From contig NZ_JASVDS010000001.1 in NCBI RefSeq assembly GCF_030285365.1, positions 310,001-374,000 on the forward strand: a stretch of 64,000 nt of DNA. Reading direction: 5' to 3'. The number at the start of each line of letters is the position of its first letter. The stretch's first letter is position 1. Of the stretch, positions 15,776-24,049 are shown one piece after another. Position numbers and translations under genes: made by a program. Source of the stretch: Roseateles subflavus (lineage in GTDB: Bacteria > Pseudomonadota > Gammaproteobacteria > Burkholderiales > Burkholderiaceae_C). The notes under the pieces are model-generated. The model worked only from the letters and a program-made list of their open reading frames with translations, did not search any database and was not told the origin of the DNA.

Positions 15776-16183
15776 TCAGGCGCCCGGCATCGCCGCCGGA
15801 TCCATCCACAGCGCCGCCCACAGATGGCCGTCCGGGTCGGCCAGGTCCCGGGTGACCATGAAGCCGTGATCCTCCATCGGGTTCACGTCCGCCTGCCCGC
15901 CATGGGCCGCCGCGGCCTCGTTCATCGCATCGACGGCTTCGCGGCTGTCCAGCACGAGCGAGTGCATGTGGTCGCTGCTGCCGGCCGGCGGGAAGGGCCG
16001 CGAGGTGAAGGTGCGCCACTTCGCGTGCGAGACGAGCATGACCATGATGGCCTCGCTCCAGACCATGCAGGACCCGTTCTCGTCGCTCATCTGCGGATTG
16101 CGGATGAAGCCGAGGGCCTCGTAGAAGGTGGTGGACCGCGACACGTCGGCCACGGGCAGGCTGATGAAGATCGACTTGGGCAT
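15776..16183 (-). CDS. VOC-family (glyoxalase/bleomycin-resistance-like) protein
   Basis: 135 residues with the beta-alpha-beta-beta-beta vicinal oxygen chelate fold. The start MPKSIFISLPVADVSRSTTFYEALGF and the terminal RDLADPDGHLWAALWMD are typical of the YaeR/PhnB-like VOC subgroup. The usual metal positions are only partly visible, so it may bind rather than catalyse. The GGAG ribosome-binding site sits 6 bases before the ATG. It converges on the PEP-CTERM gene and is divergent from the hypothetical at 16320. The substrate is unknown. Confidence 0.88.
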   Translation of the reverse strand: MPKSIFISLPVADVSRSTTFYEALGFIRNPQMSDENGSCMVWSEAIMVMLVSHAKWRTFTSRPFPPAGSSDHMHSLVLDSREAVDAMNEAAAAHGGQADVNPMEDHGFMVTRDLADPDGHLWAALWMDPAAMPGA

Positions 16184-16319
16184 GAGGGGCTCCTTGGGTG
16201 GATGAGGCCCGGTTCGGGCCACACCGGTACGACGTTCGGCGGGCGGCGGATTCGACAGCCCGTGCCACGTCAATGCTAGATTCCGCGGGGCCTCCCGACA
16301 TCCCCACCAGGACCGACGC

Positions 16320-17297
16320 ATGATCGTCCCCGATTTCTGGGCGGAAGCCCGCCGGCAGCACCGCGCCGCGGGCCGCCAGACCACCGTCCGCCGCTTCGGC
16401 TGGTCCGAGCACAGCCAGGCCGACGCCCAGGCCATGGCCGAGCGCCGCGCCGAGGAGGCACTGCAGCAGATCCTGGCCGGCCAGCCGCTGGCGCGTCGCG
16501 AGCGCCGCGTGGCCTACAACGGTGCCGAGGGCGTGCCGATCCGCGAGGAGGTGCTGGCCCGGCAGGGCGCCAGCGTCATCACGCGCAATGCCTACGGGGC
16601 CCGCTGCCTCAACACGCCGTCGGCGCTCTTTGCCGACATCGACTTCACCGACGCCCCCCGCGGCCGGCACACGCCGGCCCTCATCGCGCTGATGACGCTG
16701 GTGAGCGTGGCCGTCGGCGTCATGGCCGGGGGGCGCTTCGGCGTCGGCCTGTGGCTGCTGTCGCTCGTCGGCGCCAGCGCCGTCGTGCGCGGGCTCCAGC
16801 GCCTGCGCGTGATGGCCGGGGGCGGGCACGAGCGGCTCGCCCTGCAGCGCATCGAGCGCTTCCTGGCCGCCCATCCCGCGTGGAACCTGCGCATCTACCG
16901 CACGCCGGGCGGCCTGCGCCTGCTGGCGACCCATGCCCCCTTCGCGGCGACCTCGCCCGAGGTCACCGCGTTCTTCGACGCCGTCGGCACCGACCCGCTC
17001 TATGCGCGCATGTGCCGGCACCAGCGCTGCTTCCGTGCCCGGCTCAGCGCCAAGCCCTGGCGCGTCGGCATGGGCACCCCTCTGCGGCCGCGGCCGGGCG
17101 TGTGGCCGGTGGCTGCGGACCGGCTGCCGCCGCGCGAGCAGTGGGTGGCGGCCTACGAGCACGCCGCCGCCGGCTTCGCCGCCTGCCGCTTCCAGGCCGC
17201 CCTGGGATCGGGGGCGGTGCATGCCGAGATCCGCGACGTCATCGACCTGCACGACCGGGAGGCGCGCGCCACCGGGCCGGCCCTGGCCCTCGCCTGA
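16320..17297 (+). CDS. Hypothetical membrane protein, 325 aa
   Basis: 325 residues. A basic, helical N-terminal half (ARRQHRAAGRQTTVRRFGWSEHSQADAQ) is followed by a short motif, NAYGARCLNTPSALFADIDFTD (about 90-112). Two adjacent membrane segments come next (about 120-150). The C-terminal part contains RIYRTPGGLRLLATHAPF and RMCRHQRCFRARLSAKPWRVG. I have seen similar conserved hypotheticals in Burkholderiales but know no function. An AGGA ribosome-binding site supports the start. It converges on the caspase-linked gene with 24 bases between stops. Confidence 0.75.
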   Translation: MIVPDFWAEARRQHRAAGRQTTVRRFGWSEHSQADAQAMAERRAEEALQQILAGQPLARRERRVAYNGAEGVPIREEVLARQGASVITRNAYGARCLNTPSALFADIDFTDAPRGRHTPALIALMTLVSVAVGVMAGGRFGVGLWLLSLVGASAVVRGLQRLRVMAGGGHERLALQRIERFLAAHPAWNLRIYRTPGGLRLLATHAPFAATSPEVTAFFDAVGTDPLYARMCRHQRCFRARLSAKPWRVGMGTPLRPRPGVWPVAADRLPPREQWVAAYEHAAAGFAACRFQAALGSGAVHAEIRDVIDLHDREARATGPALALA

Positions 17298-17321
17298 GGA
17301 CGCGCCTGCCCGGCGCGAGGT

Positions 17322-18086
17322 TCAGGTCAGCAGGCCGGCGACGTAGCCGAGCTGGAAGTCCAGCACCTTCTTGCGGATCGGGTCCCTCAGGCTCTTCAGG
17401 GCTTCCATGTTGATGGACGCCTTGCCCTCGTTCTTGCGGAACGTGGCCTCGGTCTTCTTGACCTTGAAGAAGAGCACCTGCGTCACCGTCTTCTCGGCCT
17501 TCAGCGCAAAGGCCAGCATCGTCACGAGCACCCCGCCCTTCGTGTCCGGCTCGGCCACGGAGATCTGGAAGCGGCCGGCCTTCGAGTGCTGCGTCTCGCG
17601 ATTGAAGATGGTGATCCAGCCGGCGTTGGAGCCCACGTCCTTGAGCGCATTGAGCGTGGCCGTCACCACGGCCAGCGCGGCCGGCGCCGGGCCCAGCGCC
17701 GCGGTCGCGAACTCCAGGATCTTCTCGTGCACCTCGAAGCCCTCGCCGGATTCCGCGTACTCCACGAAGCCGTTGTCCTGGACCGTCCAGCCGATCGACT
17801 GCAGCACCTCGAAGTAGTCCTCGAACCAGCTCAGGACGTCCTCCTTGTCGGGGTTCTTCTGGTTGGCCACGAGCTGGGCCAACAGTGCGGAGTCGGACAG
17901 CGCGCTGCGCACCTCGCCCTCGACGCCGGCCACGAAAGCCATCACATCCGAGCCGACCACCACCGTCTGGGGCTTGGTGGACTCGAAGAACACCGCCGTG
18001 GAATCCTGCTGCACCGCACCCGCGGGCCGCGCCGGCAAGGCGGCCGATGCGACAAAGGCGCGTGCCTGCTTGAGATCGAACGTCAT
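17322..18086 (-). CDS. Hypothetical protein divergent from caspase gene
   Basis: 254 residues, soluble, without a signal peptide. The N-terminal half contains TVVVGSDVMAFVAGVEGEVR and a helical stretch LAQLVANQKNPDKEDVLSWFEDYFEVLQ. The middle has an Ala/Val-rich helical segment (ALGPAPAALAVVTATLNAL, about 130-150). The C-terminal half alternates as beta strands: RFQISVAEP, VLVTMLAFALKAEKTVTQVLFFKVKK. The hydrophobic mid-segment plus beta-rich end would suit a pore-forming or membrane-acting effector, but that is a guess; I recognise no family. It shares a 108-base divergent promoter region with the caspase gene, which suggests joint regulation. Confidence 0.8.
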   Translation of the reverse strand: MTFDLKQARAFVASAALPARPAGAVQQDSTAVFFESTKPQTVVVGSDVMAFVAGVEGEVRSALSDSALLAQLVANQKNPDKEDVLSWFEDYFEVLQSIGWTVQDNGFVEYAESGEGFEVHEKILEFATAALGPAPAALAVVTATLNALKDVGSNAGWITIFNRETQHSKAGRFQISVAEPDTKGGVLVTMLAFALKAEKTVTQVLFFKVKKTEATFRKNEGKASINMEALKSLRDPIRKKVLDFQLGYVAGLLT

Positions 18087-18194
18087 CGCGGCTCCCTGAT
18101 GCATGTGACAAAGTGCTAACGCTATCATGGCCGGCACATTTCCGGATGACGGTATCCCGCCGGCATCCATGGACAAGCAAGCGAGGAGAGCGAC

Positions 18195-20351
18195 ATGGCA
18201 CGTAGGGCCTGCCTGGCGATCGGCATCGGCGACGCCCCTCCGCTGACCTACCTGGGCGGCGCCGTCCGGGCGGCCGAGGCGCTGGGCGCCTGGGCGAAGA
18301 AGGCCGGCTACGTCACGAAGGTCCTCACGGACAAGTCCCGCGCCGTGCGGCTGAAGGACATCGAGACGGCACTCGCCAAGCTGCTCCCCGACCGCGAGGA
18401 AACGGACCGCCTCATCATCAGCTTCGCCGGCCACGGGGTGCTCAACGGCCTCGAGGACCTGTGGCTGCTTTCTCAATGGCTGGACGAGAACGAGGCCATC
18501 TCCATCAGCGCCATGCGGCACTTTCTTGCGCGCTACAACCTGCGCCAGCTGGTGATCGTCTCCGATGCCTGCCGCAAGGCGTCCACCAGTGCGGAGACGG
18601 GCCTGCTGACGCCCCACCCGGGCGTGCGCCGCGGCACGTGTGCCGACCGCCGCCTGCAGACCGACCTCTTCCGGGCGACCTCCAGCTACGCGGCCGCCTT
18701 CATGCTGCGCGGCAGCTCGCAGGCGGACGACCGATGCCTGTTCTCGACGCTGCTCGTCGAGGCCCTGAACGGTGGCGCGGAAGAGGCCTTCATGCAGCGC
18801 GACGGCCGGCACTGCCTCTTCAGCGACTCGCTCGCGACCTGGCTGGACACCGCCGTGCCGGCGCGCGCGAAGCAGTACGGCCTCGAGCTCGAGCCGGAGA
18901 TCGAGCCCGGGCTGCGCTTTCCGGATGATCTCTACGTGGACGCGCTGCCCGAGAAGAAGCCGAGGCTCGCCCCGTGGCCGGATCCGGCGGAGATCGCCTC
19001 CATCTCGCTCGACAGCCGGCTGTCGAGCGGCCGACTCAAGCCGCCGCCCGGCGGCAGCTGGTCGACCCGTCACGAGCCGGTGCCGCCGCTCACCCTGACG
19101 GCGTTGGATCTGCAATCTCGGAAACGCCTGCGCGCGCCTCCCGCGAAGGCAGCCGCCACACCAGTGCGGCGCCCTCCCGTGAAGGCAGCCGCCAAACCAG
19201 GGCAGCGCCCCCCCATGAAGGCCGCGGCCAGGCCTGGCCTGAGACCGCCCATCAAGTTCAGCGCCAAGCCGCCCGTGCCTGCCGGCGTGAGGCCGTCCCG
19301 CCAGCCCGGGCGTTCGCTGACCTTTGCAGGCATCCTCCCTGCGCAGAGCACCCCCACGCCGACGGGCGTCCGCCTGAAGACCGTGATTAGCCGGGATCGC
19401 GAGGCGGCGGCCCTTCAGCGGGCGGCCGCCGAAGGTGTCGCTGCGGCCGTCCGGGACGGCATCGCCGCCCAGAGCCGCCCCGCCGTCGCCCAGATTCGCG
19501 CGGGCTTTGGCCTGTACGGCGCACAAGCGCGCGCGGTATGGCTGGGCCCAGGAGCCAGGGCGGTGAATGTCAAGGATGGGCGGTGGTGGCGGATCGAGTC
19601 TCTCCGCCGGACGGCAGCAGGCCGGGCAAAGGCCCAGGCGCTTGAAGAGGCCCATCCCCTGCTCGTGGAGCTCGATGATGGCCGCTGGGCCGGAGCGGCG
19701 GCGATGCCGGCGTTCGTCGCCACGTTCGGTATCGACGGGGCCGGCGTGAGCAGCCTGGTCTGTCGGCACCGGGCGAGCAAGGACACCCAGGGCACGGAGC
19801 AGGCCATCGCCTACCGTGCCGCCGGCACGCTGAGCGCGGCGCAGCTGCTGGCGCTGATCATCGACCTGCGGGCGGGCAAGCATCAGGACCCCGTGCTGGG
19901 CGTGCTGGCCGCCTACCTCCACGACCGGGCCGGCGATCTCGACAACGTGATCCGCACCGCCTGCTACTTCGTGCAGTTCGGCCAGCCCATTCCCTTCGAC
20001 ATCGCGCTGCTCGCCCGCCTTCCGGCCCGGCGGCGGCCGGACGGGCTGATCGAGGTCGCGGTCCCTGCCGTCGGGGCCGCCCGCGCGCCCCGCGAGGGCA
20101 AGACCGTCTTGCCCGACTACCTCCGCGCCGCCACCCCGGCCGTCACGGGCCTGGTCGCGGGCGCCTTCCCCTGGCTGCGCGAGGGCTGGTCCCTGCTCGA
20201 CCCGGATGACGACTCCGGCCTCTACCCGCCCGAGCTGGCAGCGCTGGCCAAGGCGCTCACCCCCGCGCTGTTCACCACCCTGAGCGCGGAAGGCGGGCGG
20301 GCGCTGGTGGGGATGCTGGAGCGGTGGGGAGCGGAGGGGGGCTCGCCATGA
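18195..20351 (+). CDS. Caspase-like (peptidase C14) protein with repeat linker
   Basis: 718 residues. The N-terminal caspase-like domain (about 1-250) has the catalytic dyad: His80 in LIISFAGHG and Cys126 in LVIVSDACR. A Pro/Lys/Ala linker (about 313-360) consists of four 12-residue repeats of the form RPPxKAAAxPGx. The C-terminal domain (about 395-718) includes DPVLGVLAAYLHDRAGDLDN and GQPIPFDIALLARL, a pattern seen in other bacterial caspase-family proteins but of unknown role. There is no transmembrane segment. The GAGGAG ribosome-binding site is strong. The stop overlaps the next ATG by 4 bases. Bacterial caspase homologues often act in regulated cell death or phage defence; substrate and trigger here are unknown. 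Confidence 0.92.
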   Translation: MARRACLAIGIGDAPPLTYLGGAVRAAEALGAWAKKAGYVTKVLTDKSRAVRLKDIETALAKLLPDREETDRLIISFAGHGVLNGLEDLWLLSQWLDENEAISISAMRHFLARYNLRQLVIVSDACRKASTSAETGLLTPHPGVRRGTCADRRLQTDLFRATSSYAAAFMLRGSSQADDRCLFSTLLVEALNGGAEEAFMQRDGRHCLFSDSLATWLDTAVPARAKQYGLELEPEIEPGLRFPDDLYVDALPEKKPRLAPWPDPAEIASISLDSRLSSGRLKPPPGGSWSTRHEPVPPLTLTALDLQSRKRLRAPPAKAAATPVRRPPVKAAAKPGQRPPMKAAARPGLRPPIKFSAKPPVPAGVRPSRQPGRSLTFAGILPAQSTPTPTGVRLKTVISRDREAAALQRAAAEGVAAAVRDGIAAQSRPAVAQIRAGFGLYGAQARAVWLGPGARAVNVKDGRWWRIESLRRTAAGRAKAQALEEAHPLLVELDDGRWAGAAAMPAFVATFGIDGAGVSSLVCRHRASKDTQGTEQAIAYRAAGTLSAAQLLALIIDLRAGKHQDPVLGVLAAYLHDRAGDLDNVIRTACYFVQFGQPIPFDIALLARLPARRRPDGLIEVAVPAVGAARAPREGKTVLPDYLRAATPAVTGLVAGAFPWLREGWSLLDPDDDSGLYPPELAALAKALTPALFTTLSAEGGRALVGMLERWGAEGGSP
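19131..19274 (+). repeat. Four 36-bp in-frame tandem repeats in caspase linker
   Basis: Four degenerate 36-base units encode RAPPAKAAATPVR, RPPVKAAAKPGQ, RPPMKAAARPGL and RPPIKFSAKPPV. The units keep the reading frame and are diverged at the DNA level, so they are old rather than a recent slippage product. Confidence 0.8.
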
Positions 20352-20638
20352 ACGCGCCTCGTTTCATGGGAAAGAGGATCCTGGTCGGATTGACCTATCT
20401 GGATGCGGCGGGGCAAGTGCGGGAGCAGGTGCAGATGCACGGACTCATCGACGGCGTCGGCGATCACACGCTGGTCTTCGAGAAGTCGGACGGGTCGGGA
20501 TCGTTCACGATCCCCTTCGGCGGTGAACTCGATGCCGCCGATCCGGCGGCGGTGTACACCCTGCGCAGCACCGGAGAGGCCGTCACGGCCGTCGACTTTC
20601 TTGCCAGCTTCACCATTCATGCGCCACCGGAACGCTGA
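20348..20638 (+). CDS. Small hypothetical protein coupled to caspase gene
   Basis: 96 residues. Its ATG overlaps the stop of the caspase gene (ATGA), so it is translationally coupled. The sequence is beta-rich: FMGKRILVGLTYLD, then EQVQMHGLIDGVGDHTLVFEKSDGSGSFTIPF and YTLRSTGEAV. It resembles small, widespread proteobacterial hypotheticals with a GxTYLD motif, so it may be a binding or immunity-like module rather than an enzyme. Function is unknown. Confidence 0.8.
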   Translation: MNAPRFMGKRILVGLTYLDAAGQVREQVQMHGLIDGVGDHTLVFEKSDGSGSFTIPFGGELDAADPAAVYTLRSTGEAVTAVDFLASFTIHAPPER

Positions 20639-20733
20639 CGACGCTCGGCCTGCTCCGTCGTTCGAGCCGGCTCGCGTCGGCCAGCCGACGATCGCTTCGC
20701 CATGTCAACACCCATCCGCCAGGACACTCGACG

Positions 20734-20997
20734 ATGCCACTCCCCACAGAAGCACAGCGCCAACGACTCTGCGATTTGATGGCAGCCGCATTCATCGAGC
20801 TTCGCTACCTGGAAGGTGAACAGGCTCATGACCTGGCTTACGCATTCCACAATTTGCCAAAGGAGATGTATGGCTGGGGCGCCTGGAACCTGGACACCGT
20901 TCGGGCGCGACTTCAGCGATACCAAGACAAGCACGCCGAACGCCCTGGCTTCCCCTACGTGGCGGCCTTCAACGACCTCTTCCCTCCTGCCGCCTGA
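20734..20997 (+). CDS. Small hypothetical protein, lower GC
   Basis: 87 residues, helical and acidic, with MAAAFIELRYLEGEQAHDLAYAFHNLPKEMYGWG near the N-terminus and a conserved-looking PYVAAFNDLFP end. Its base composition (GATTTGATGGCAGCC, CACAATTTGCCAAAG) is clearly lower in GC than the neighbours, a sign of possible transfer. It follows the caspase pair after 95 bases on the same strand. I recognise no family; small acidic proteins of this kind next to effector genes are sometimes immunity proteins. Confidence 0.65.
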   Translation: MPLPTEAQRQRLCDLMAAAFIELRYLEGEQAHDLAYAFHNLPKEMYGWGAWNLDTVRARLQRYQDKHAERPGFPYVAAFNDLFPPAA

Positions 20998-21029
20998 CGC
21001 CGCTCCACGCCGACTTTCAGAGCCCCCTC

Positions 21030-21377
21030 ATGTCCCGCCTTCTTCCTCTTGCAGCGGCTGCCGTCTTCCTGGCGGGCTGCTCGACGCTCCCCTCGCTGCC
21101 CGGCAGCGTCTCCACCAAGATCGACAGCGAGACCGAGCCGGGCGCCGTGACCCTGCACTGCCTGGCCTCATCGACGGGCGCCTGCCATTTCCTGGTCGGC
21201 GAGGCCTTCGAGACCGCGCATGAAGTCCGCCAAGGGCAGGTCCTGAAGATTCCCGCACCGGACCAGGCCCTCCCGATCTGCGCCTCCCACTCGGCGAGCT
21301 TCCGCCTGCTGTGCGACCGCAAGACCACGATCGGTCCCGGCGGGGCGGTGAAGTTCCAGTCGTCCCGTCTCGGGTGA
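21030..21377 (+). CDS. Small lipoprotein, unknown function
   Basis: 115 residues with a lipoprotein signal peptide, LAAAAVFLAGCS (lipid-modified Cys about 17). The mature part has four further cysteines (HCLASSTGACHFL, LPICASHSASFRLLC), which could form two disulfides, and a basic C-terminus. I recognise no family. It precedes the DUF2059-like gene by 33 bases on the same strand. Confidence 0.75.
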   Translation: MSRLLPLAAAAVFLAGCSTLPSLPGSVSTKIDSETEPGAVTLHCLASSTGACHFLVGEAFETAHEVRQGQVLKIPAPDQALPICASHSASFRLLCDRKTTIGPGGAVKFQSSRLG

Positions 21378-21410
21378 ACCCGCCCCCCCAACCCACCGCC
21401 CTGAACCGCC

Positions 21411-21950
21411 ATGTCCGCACTCCGCCGATGCCTCATCGCCTTCGTTCTGCTGCCGGGCTTCCATGCCACGGGGGCCGCGTCGCCGCCTGAAGACGCCGCC
21501 CTGCAGCTGGCCTCCGTCATGCGGCTGGACTTTGCCGTCCTCGACTCGCTGCAGTGGCACACCCGTCGCAGCGCCTTGCAGGGCCAGGTGCCCATGGCCG
21601 CCTACGAGTGCCTGACCCGGCAGGACGCCGCGCGGCTCACGCCCTCCATTGCGCAGCACCTGGCGGCGCATCTGTCCGATGCCGACATCCGCGCCGCCCT
21701 CGCCTTCTTCTCCTCGCCGCTCGGACGGAAGTTCACCGAGGCCTCGCTGGTCAACGCTCACCAGCGTTTCGATCCCACCGTGAAGGAGCCCATGCCGGAG
21801 TTCTCGTACGAGGACATGTCCGCGGCGACGGCCTTCTTCGAATCGGCGGAGGGCCGGAAGCTGCAGCGCCTGTTCCCGCCGTCGCCGCCGGCAACCCAGC
21901 GGCTGGCGGAGCAGATGCTGGCCGAGTGCCAGGCACCGGCGCCCCGTTGA
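21411..21950 (+). CDS. Exported DUF2059-like protein
   Basis: 179 residues with a signal peptide (cleavage near ATGAAS). The central motif LSDADIRAALAFFSSPLGRKFTEAS followed by AATAFFESAEGRKLQRL is the repeated (F/Y)xSPxGRxF pattern of DUF2059 periplasmic proteins. Function is unknown. It converges on the signal peptidase gene, leaving 48 bases between stops. Confidence 0.8.
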   Translation: MSALRRCLIAFVLLPGFHATGAASPPEDAALQLASVMRLDFAVLDSLQWHTRRSALQGQVPMAAYECLTRQDAARLTPSIAQHLAAHLSDADIRAALAFFSSPLGRKFTEASLVNAHQRFDPTVKEPMPEFSYEDMSAATAFFESAEGRKLQRLFPPSPPATQRLAEQMLAECQAPAPR

Positions 21951-21998
21951 AGAGGCCCTGATGCGGTGCCGCGGCCTGGCCACCGGCCCAGCCGGCGC

Positions 21999-22679
21999 TT
22001 ACCTCAAGGGCATGCCGAAGCGCTCCAGGCGCGGCGTCCACACGCCGTCGAGGTCCGCCGACGCCAGGATGTGATGCGCCCGGCCGATCACGGCCTCGCG
22101 AGGCACGAGGCCGATGTAGCGGGAGTCCGCGCTGTTGTCCCGGTTGTCACCCAGCACGAGCAGCTGCCCCGCCGGCACGGTGAGCGGCTCGAAGCTGGAG
22201 CGGGCATGGACGCCGTCCAGCCACTGCACCTGGCGGGTCTGACCGCCGACCTGCTCCTGCACGCGCCGGGCCGGCCACTCACCGATACCGGCCACGGGCT
22301 CGCGCACCGGGGTCTCGTGCTCGTAGCGGGCGGCCTCGCCGTTGATGTAGAGGCGCTCGTCCCGCATCTCGATCACATCACCCCCCACCGCCACGATGCG
22401 CTTGATCAGGCGCGTGCCGTCCGTGGGCGAGCTGAAGGTGATGATGTCGCCCCGCTGCGGGTCCCCGAGGCGGGCGACGACGATCTGGCTCAGCGGGAGC
22501 TTGAAGTCGTAGGCCAGGCGGTTGACGAGCACGACGTCCCCCTCCAGCAGGTTGGGCCGCATGGAGCCCGTGGGAATGGGGTTCCAGTCCGCGATGGCCG
22601 TGCGGAAGAAGCCGAAGCACAGCAGAAAGATCAGGAAGCCGCGGTTCTCGCGCAGCAGTTGCATCACGGGCGTTTTCAT
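21999..22679 (-). CDS. lepB: Signal peptidase I
   Basis: 226 residues with a single N-terminal membrane anchor (FLIFLLCFGFFRTAIA). The serine-lysine dyad is visible: Ser39 in PIPTGSMRPNL and Lys93 in RLIKRIVAVGGD. The late block GDNRDNSADSRYIGLVP is box E of the family. The enzyme cleaves Sec and Tat signal peptides in the periplasm. It is shorter than the canonical two-anchor LepB and is not beside lepA or rnc, so it may be a second, specialised copy. I chose the Met at 22679 because GGAGAGG lies just upstream. Confidence 0.94.
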   Translation of the reverse strand: MKTPVMQLLRENRGFLIFLLCFGFFRTAIADWNPIPTGSMRPNLLEGDVVLVNRLAYDFKLPLSQIVVARLGDPQRGDIITFSSPTDGTRLIKRIVAVGGDVIEMRDERLYINGEAARYEHETPVREPVAGIGEWPARRVQEQVGGQTRQVQWLDGVHARSSFEPLTVPAGQLLVLGDNRDNSADSRYIGLVPREAVIGRAHHILASADLDGVWTPRLERFGMPLR

Positions 22680-22767
22680 GGGCCTCTCCGGGTGTCCAGC
22701 CCGCAGCATCGCGGGGCGGGCTTAGCAAGGCCTTAAGCCAGCGGCAGGCGGACGGGCGGCGCGGCGT

Positions 22768-23289
22768 TCAGGACCGGTAGGCAGGCCGGGCGGGGCGCGG
22801 CAGCGCGCGAGCGAGTGGGTGAGCGGCGCCGGCCGTCTCGACCACGGCCTGGTGCAGCCCATCCAGGTCGGCGAGCATCAGCGGCAACCAGAAGCGGCGG
22901 GCCTCGCCGTCCACCTGCAGCCGCAGATGGGGGAAATGCAGCAGCGGGGCGGGCTCGACCGACCGGATGGCGGCCCAGGGCAGGGTCTGCCAGCGGCCTC
23001 GTGCGTCAAAGGTGTGCAGCCCTTGCGGCCCGACCCGGAAGCGGAAGGCCAGCACGGGGCCGGCCATGGCGACCGCCATCAGCAGGCCCATCCCGACATG
23101 CAGCAGCAGGTCCGGCCGCTGGATCGGCTGGCCGGTCCAGACCGACTTCAGGACCAGGGTGGTCCCGATCAGCGCCATGCACACGGACAGCTGCGTCCGC
23201 CACAGGGGCCAGAAGGCATAGCGGAAGCGGCGGTAGTGGACAGGCGTCACGGGCAGGTCGGGCGGCACAGACGGCACAGGGGCCGCCAT
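22768..23289 (-). CDS. Hypothetical membrane protein, PH-like
   Basis: 173 residues with two membrane segments (about 30-47 and 62-82, LLLHVGMGLLMAVAMAGPVLAF), then a beta-rich soluble part (FRVGPQGLHTFDARGRWQTLPWAAIRSVEP) that resembles a bacterial PH-like domain. I recognise no named family. It lies 88 bases upstream of the lepB start on the same strand, and the YceI gene ends just 4 bases upstream of it, so it may be the tail of the peroxiredoxin-YceI unit. Confidence 0.7.
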   Translation of the reverse strand: MAAPVPSVPPDLPVTPVHYRRFRYAFWPLWRTQLSVCMALIGTTLVLKSVWTGQPIQRPDLLLHVGMGLLMAVAMAGPVLAFRFRVGPQGLHTFDARGRWQTLPWAAIRSVEPAPLLHFPHLRLQVDGEARRFWLPLMLADLDGLHQAVVETAGAAHPLARALPRPARPAYRS

Positions 23290-23293
23290 TGTG

Positions 23294-24049
23294 TCAGCGC
23301 GGACGCAGCAGGAGATCCAGGGTCACCCCGAGGTCGTCCTGCACCGCGAGCATCCCTCCCAGCAGGCTCAGCGGCTGGATGCCGAAGTCCGTGAGCCGCA
23401 GCGCCATCTGCCCCTGCACGCGCAAGACCTGACCCTCAGGCGACGAACCCGTCGAGAGCGTCAGCGGCAGGCGCCAGCGGCGCCGCTGGCCGTGCCAGTC
23501 GATCTCGATCTCCGCCAGCACGTGCGCGCCCTCGCCGCGCAAGGCCACGGACTGCACGCGCAGCCCGGGGAAGCGCGCGGCATCGAGCATGGCCTCGCCC
23601 AGGAGGTTGGTGCGCGTCGCGGCGATGGCGTCAGGGCCGGGCACGGAGGCAAAGGCCGGGCCGAGCGGTGCGCGCCGGACGGGATCGTCCAGCTGCAGCT
23701 CGTCCAGGCGCAAGGCCAGGGCGAAGCGCGTGGCGGCGAGCTGCGCGGCGCTCAGGCGCGAGGGGTCCGCCGCCTCGGCCGGCGTCTGCAGCCAGCCCTG
23801 CAGCTGCGGGGCCGTCACGACGTGGTTGTGCCCGAGGCCCGAGAGCGCGCCCTGCCGAAAGGCCAGCACCTGCAGCAGCGAGCCGGCGGGATCGACGCGC
23901 CACTGCGCGCCGCCGACGGGCTCCGGCGCGAGGTGGTCGTCACCCGGCGCCGACGGCGCGGCGGACGGCACCGGGCCGGCGCAGGCCGACAGGAGCAGGG
24001 CCGCCGCCGCGACGAGCAGCGCGCGTCGGCGGGGCGGCGCCAGGCTCAA
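23294..24049 (-). CDS. YceI-like lipoprotein, TTG start
   Basis: 251 residues. It has a lipoprotein signal, ALLLSACAG (Cys about 23). The mature part resembles the YceI lipocalin-like fold: WRVDPAGSLLQVLAFRQGALSGLGHNHVV, ATRTNLLGEAMLDAARFPGLRVQSVAL and a terminal FGIQPLSLLGGMLAVQDDLGVTLDLLL. YceI proteins bind isoprenoid-type lipids; the ligand is not readable here. The first codon is TTG and overlaps the peroxiredoxin stop (TTGA), so it is translated by coupling. It contains one copy of the dispersed 14-mer motif. Confidence 0.82.
   Translation of the reverse strand: MSLAPPRRRALLVAAAALLLSACAGPVPSAAPSAPGDDHLAPEPVGGAQWRVDPAGSLLQVLAFRQGALSGLGHNHVVTAPQLQGWLQTPAEAADPSRLSAAQLAATRFALALRLDELQLDDPVRRAPLGPAFASVPGPDAIAATRTNLLGEAMLDAARFPGLRVQSVALRGEGAHVLAEIEIDWHGQRRRWRLPLTLSTGSSPEGQVLRVQGQMALRLTDFGIQPLSLLGGMLAVQDDLGVTLDLLLRPR
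23422..23435 (+). repeat. Dispersed 14-mer GCAAGACCTGACCC, copy 2
   Basis: An exact copy inside the YceI-like gene, where the opposite strand encodes GQVLR. Being within a folded domain, it must be tolerated as coding sequence. Confidence 0.75.

Noticed and set aside
17322-19922. Extension of the 254-aa gene upstream to an 866-residue frame
   Set aside because: The extension runs antisense through the caspase gene, and a good Met with a proper divergent promoter region exists at 18086.
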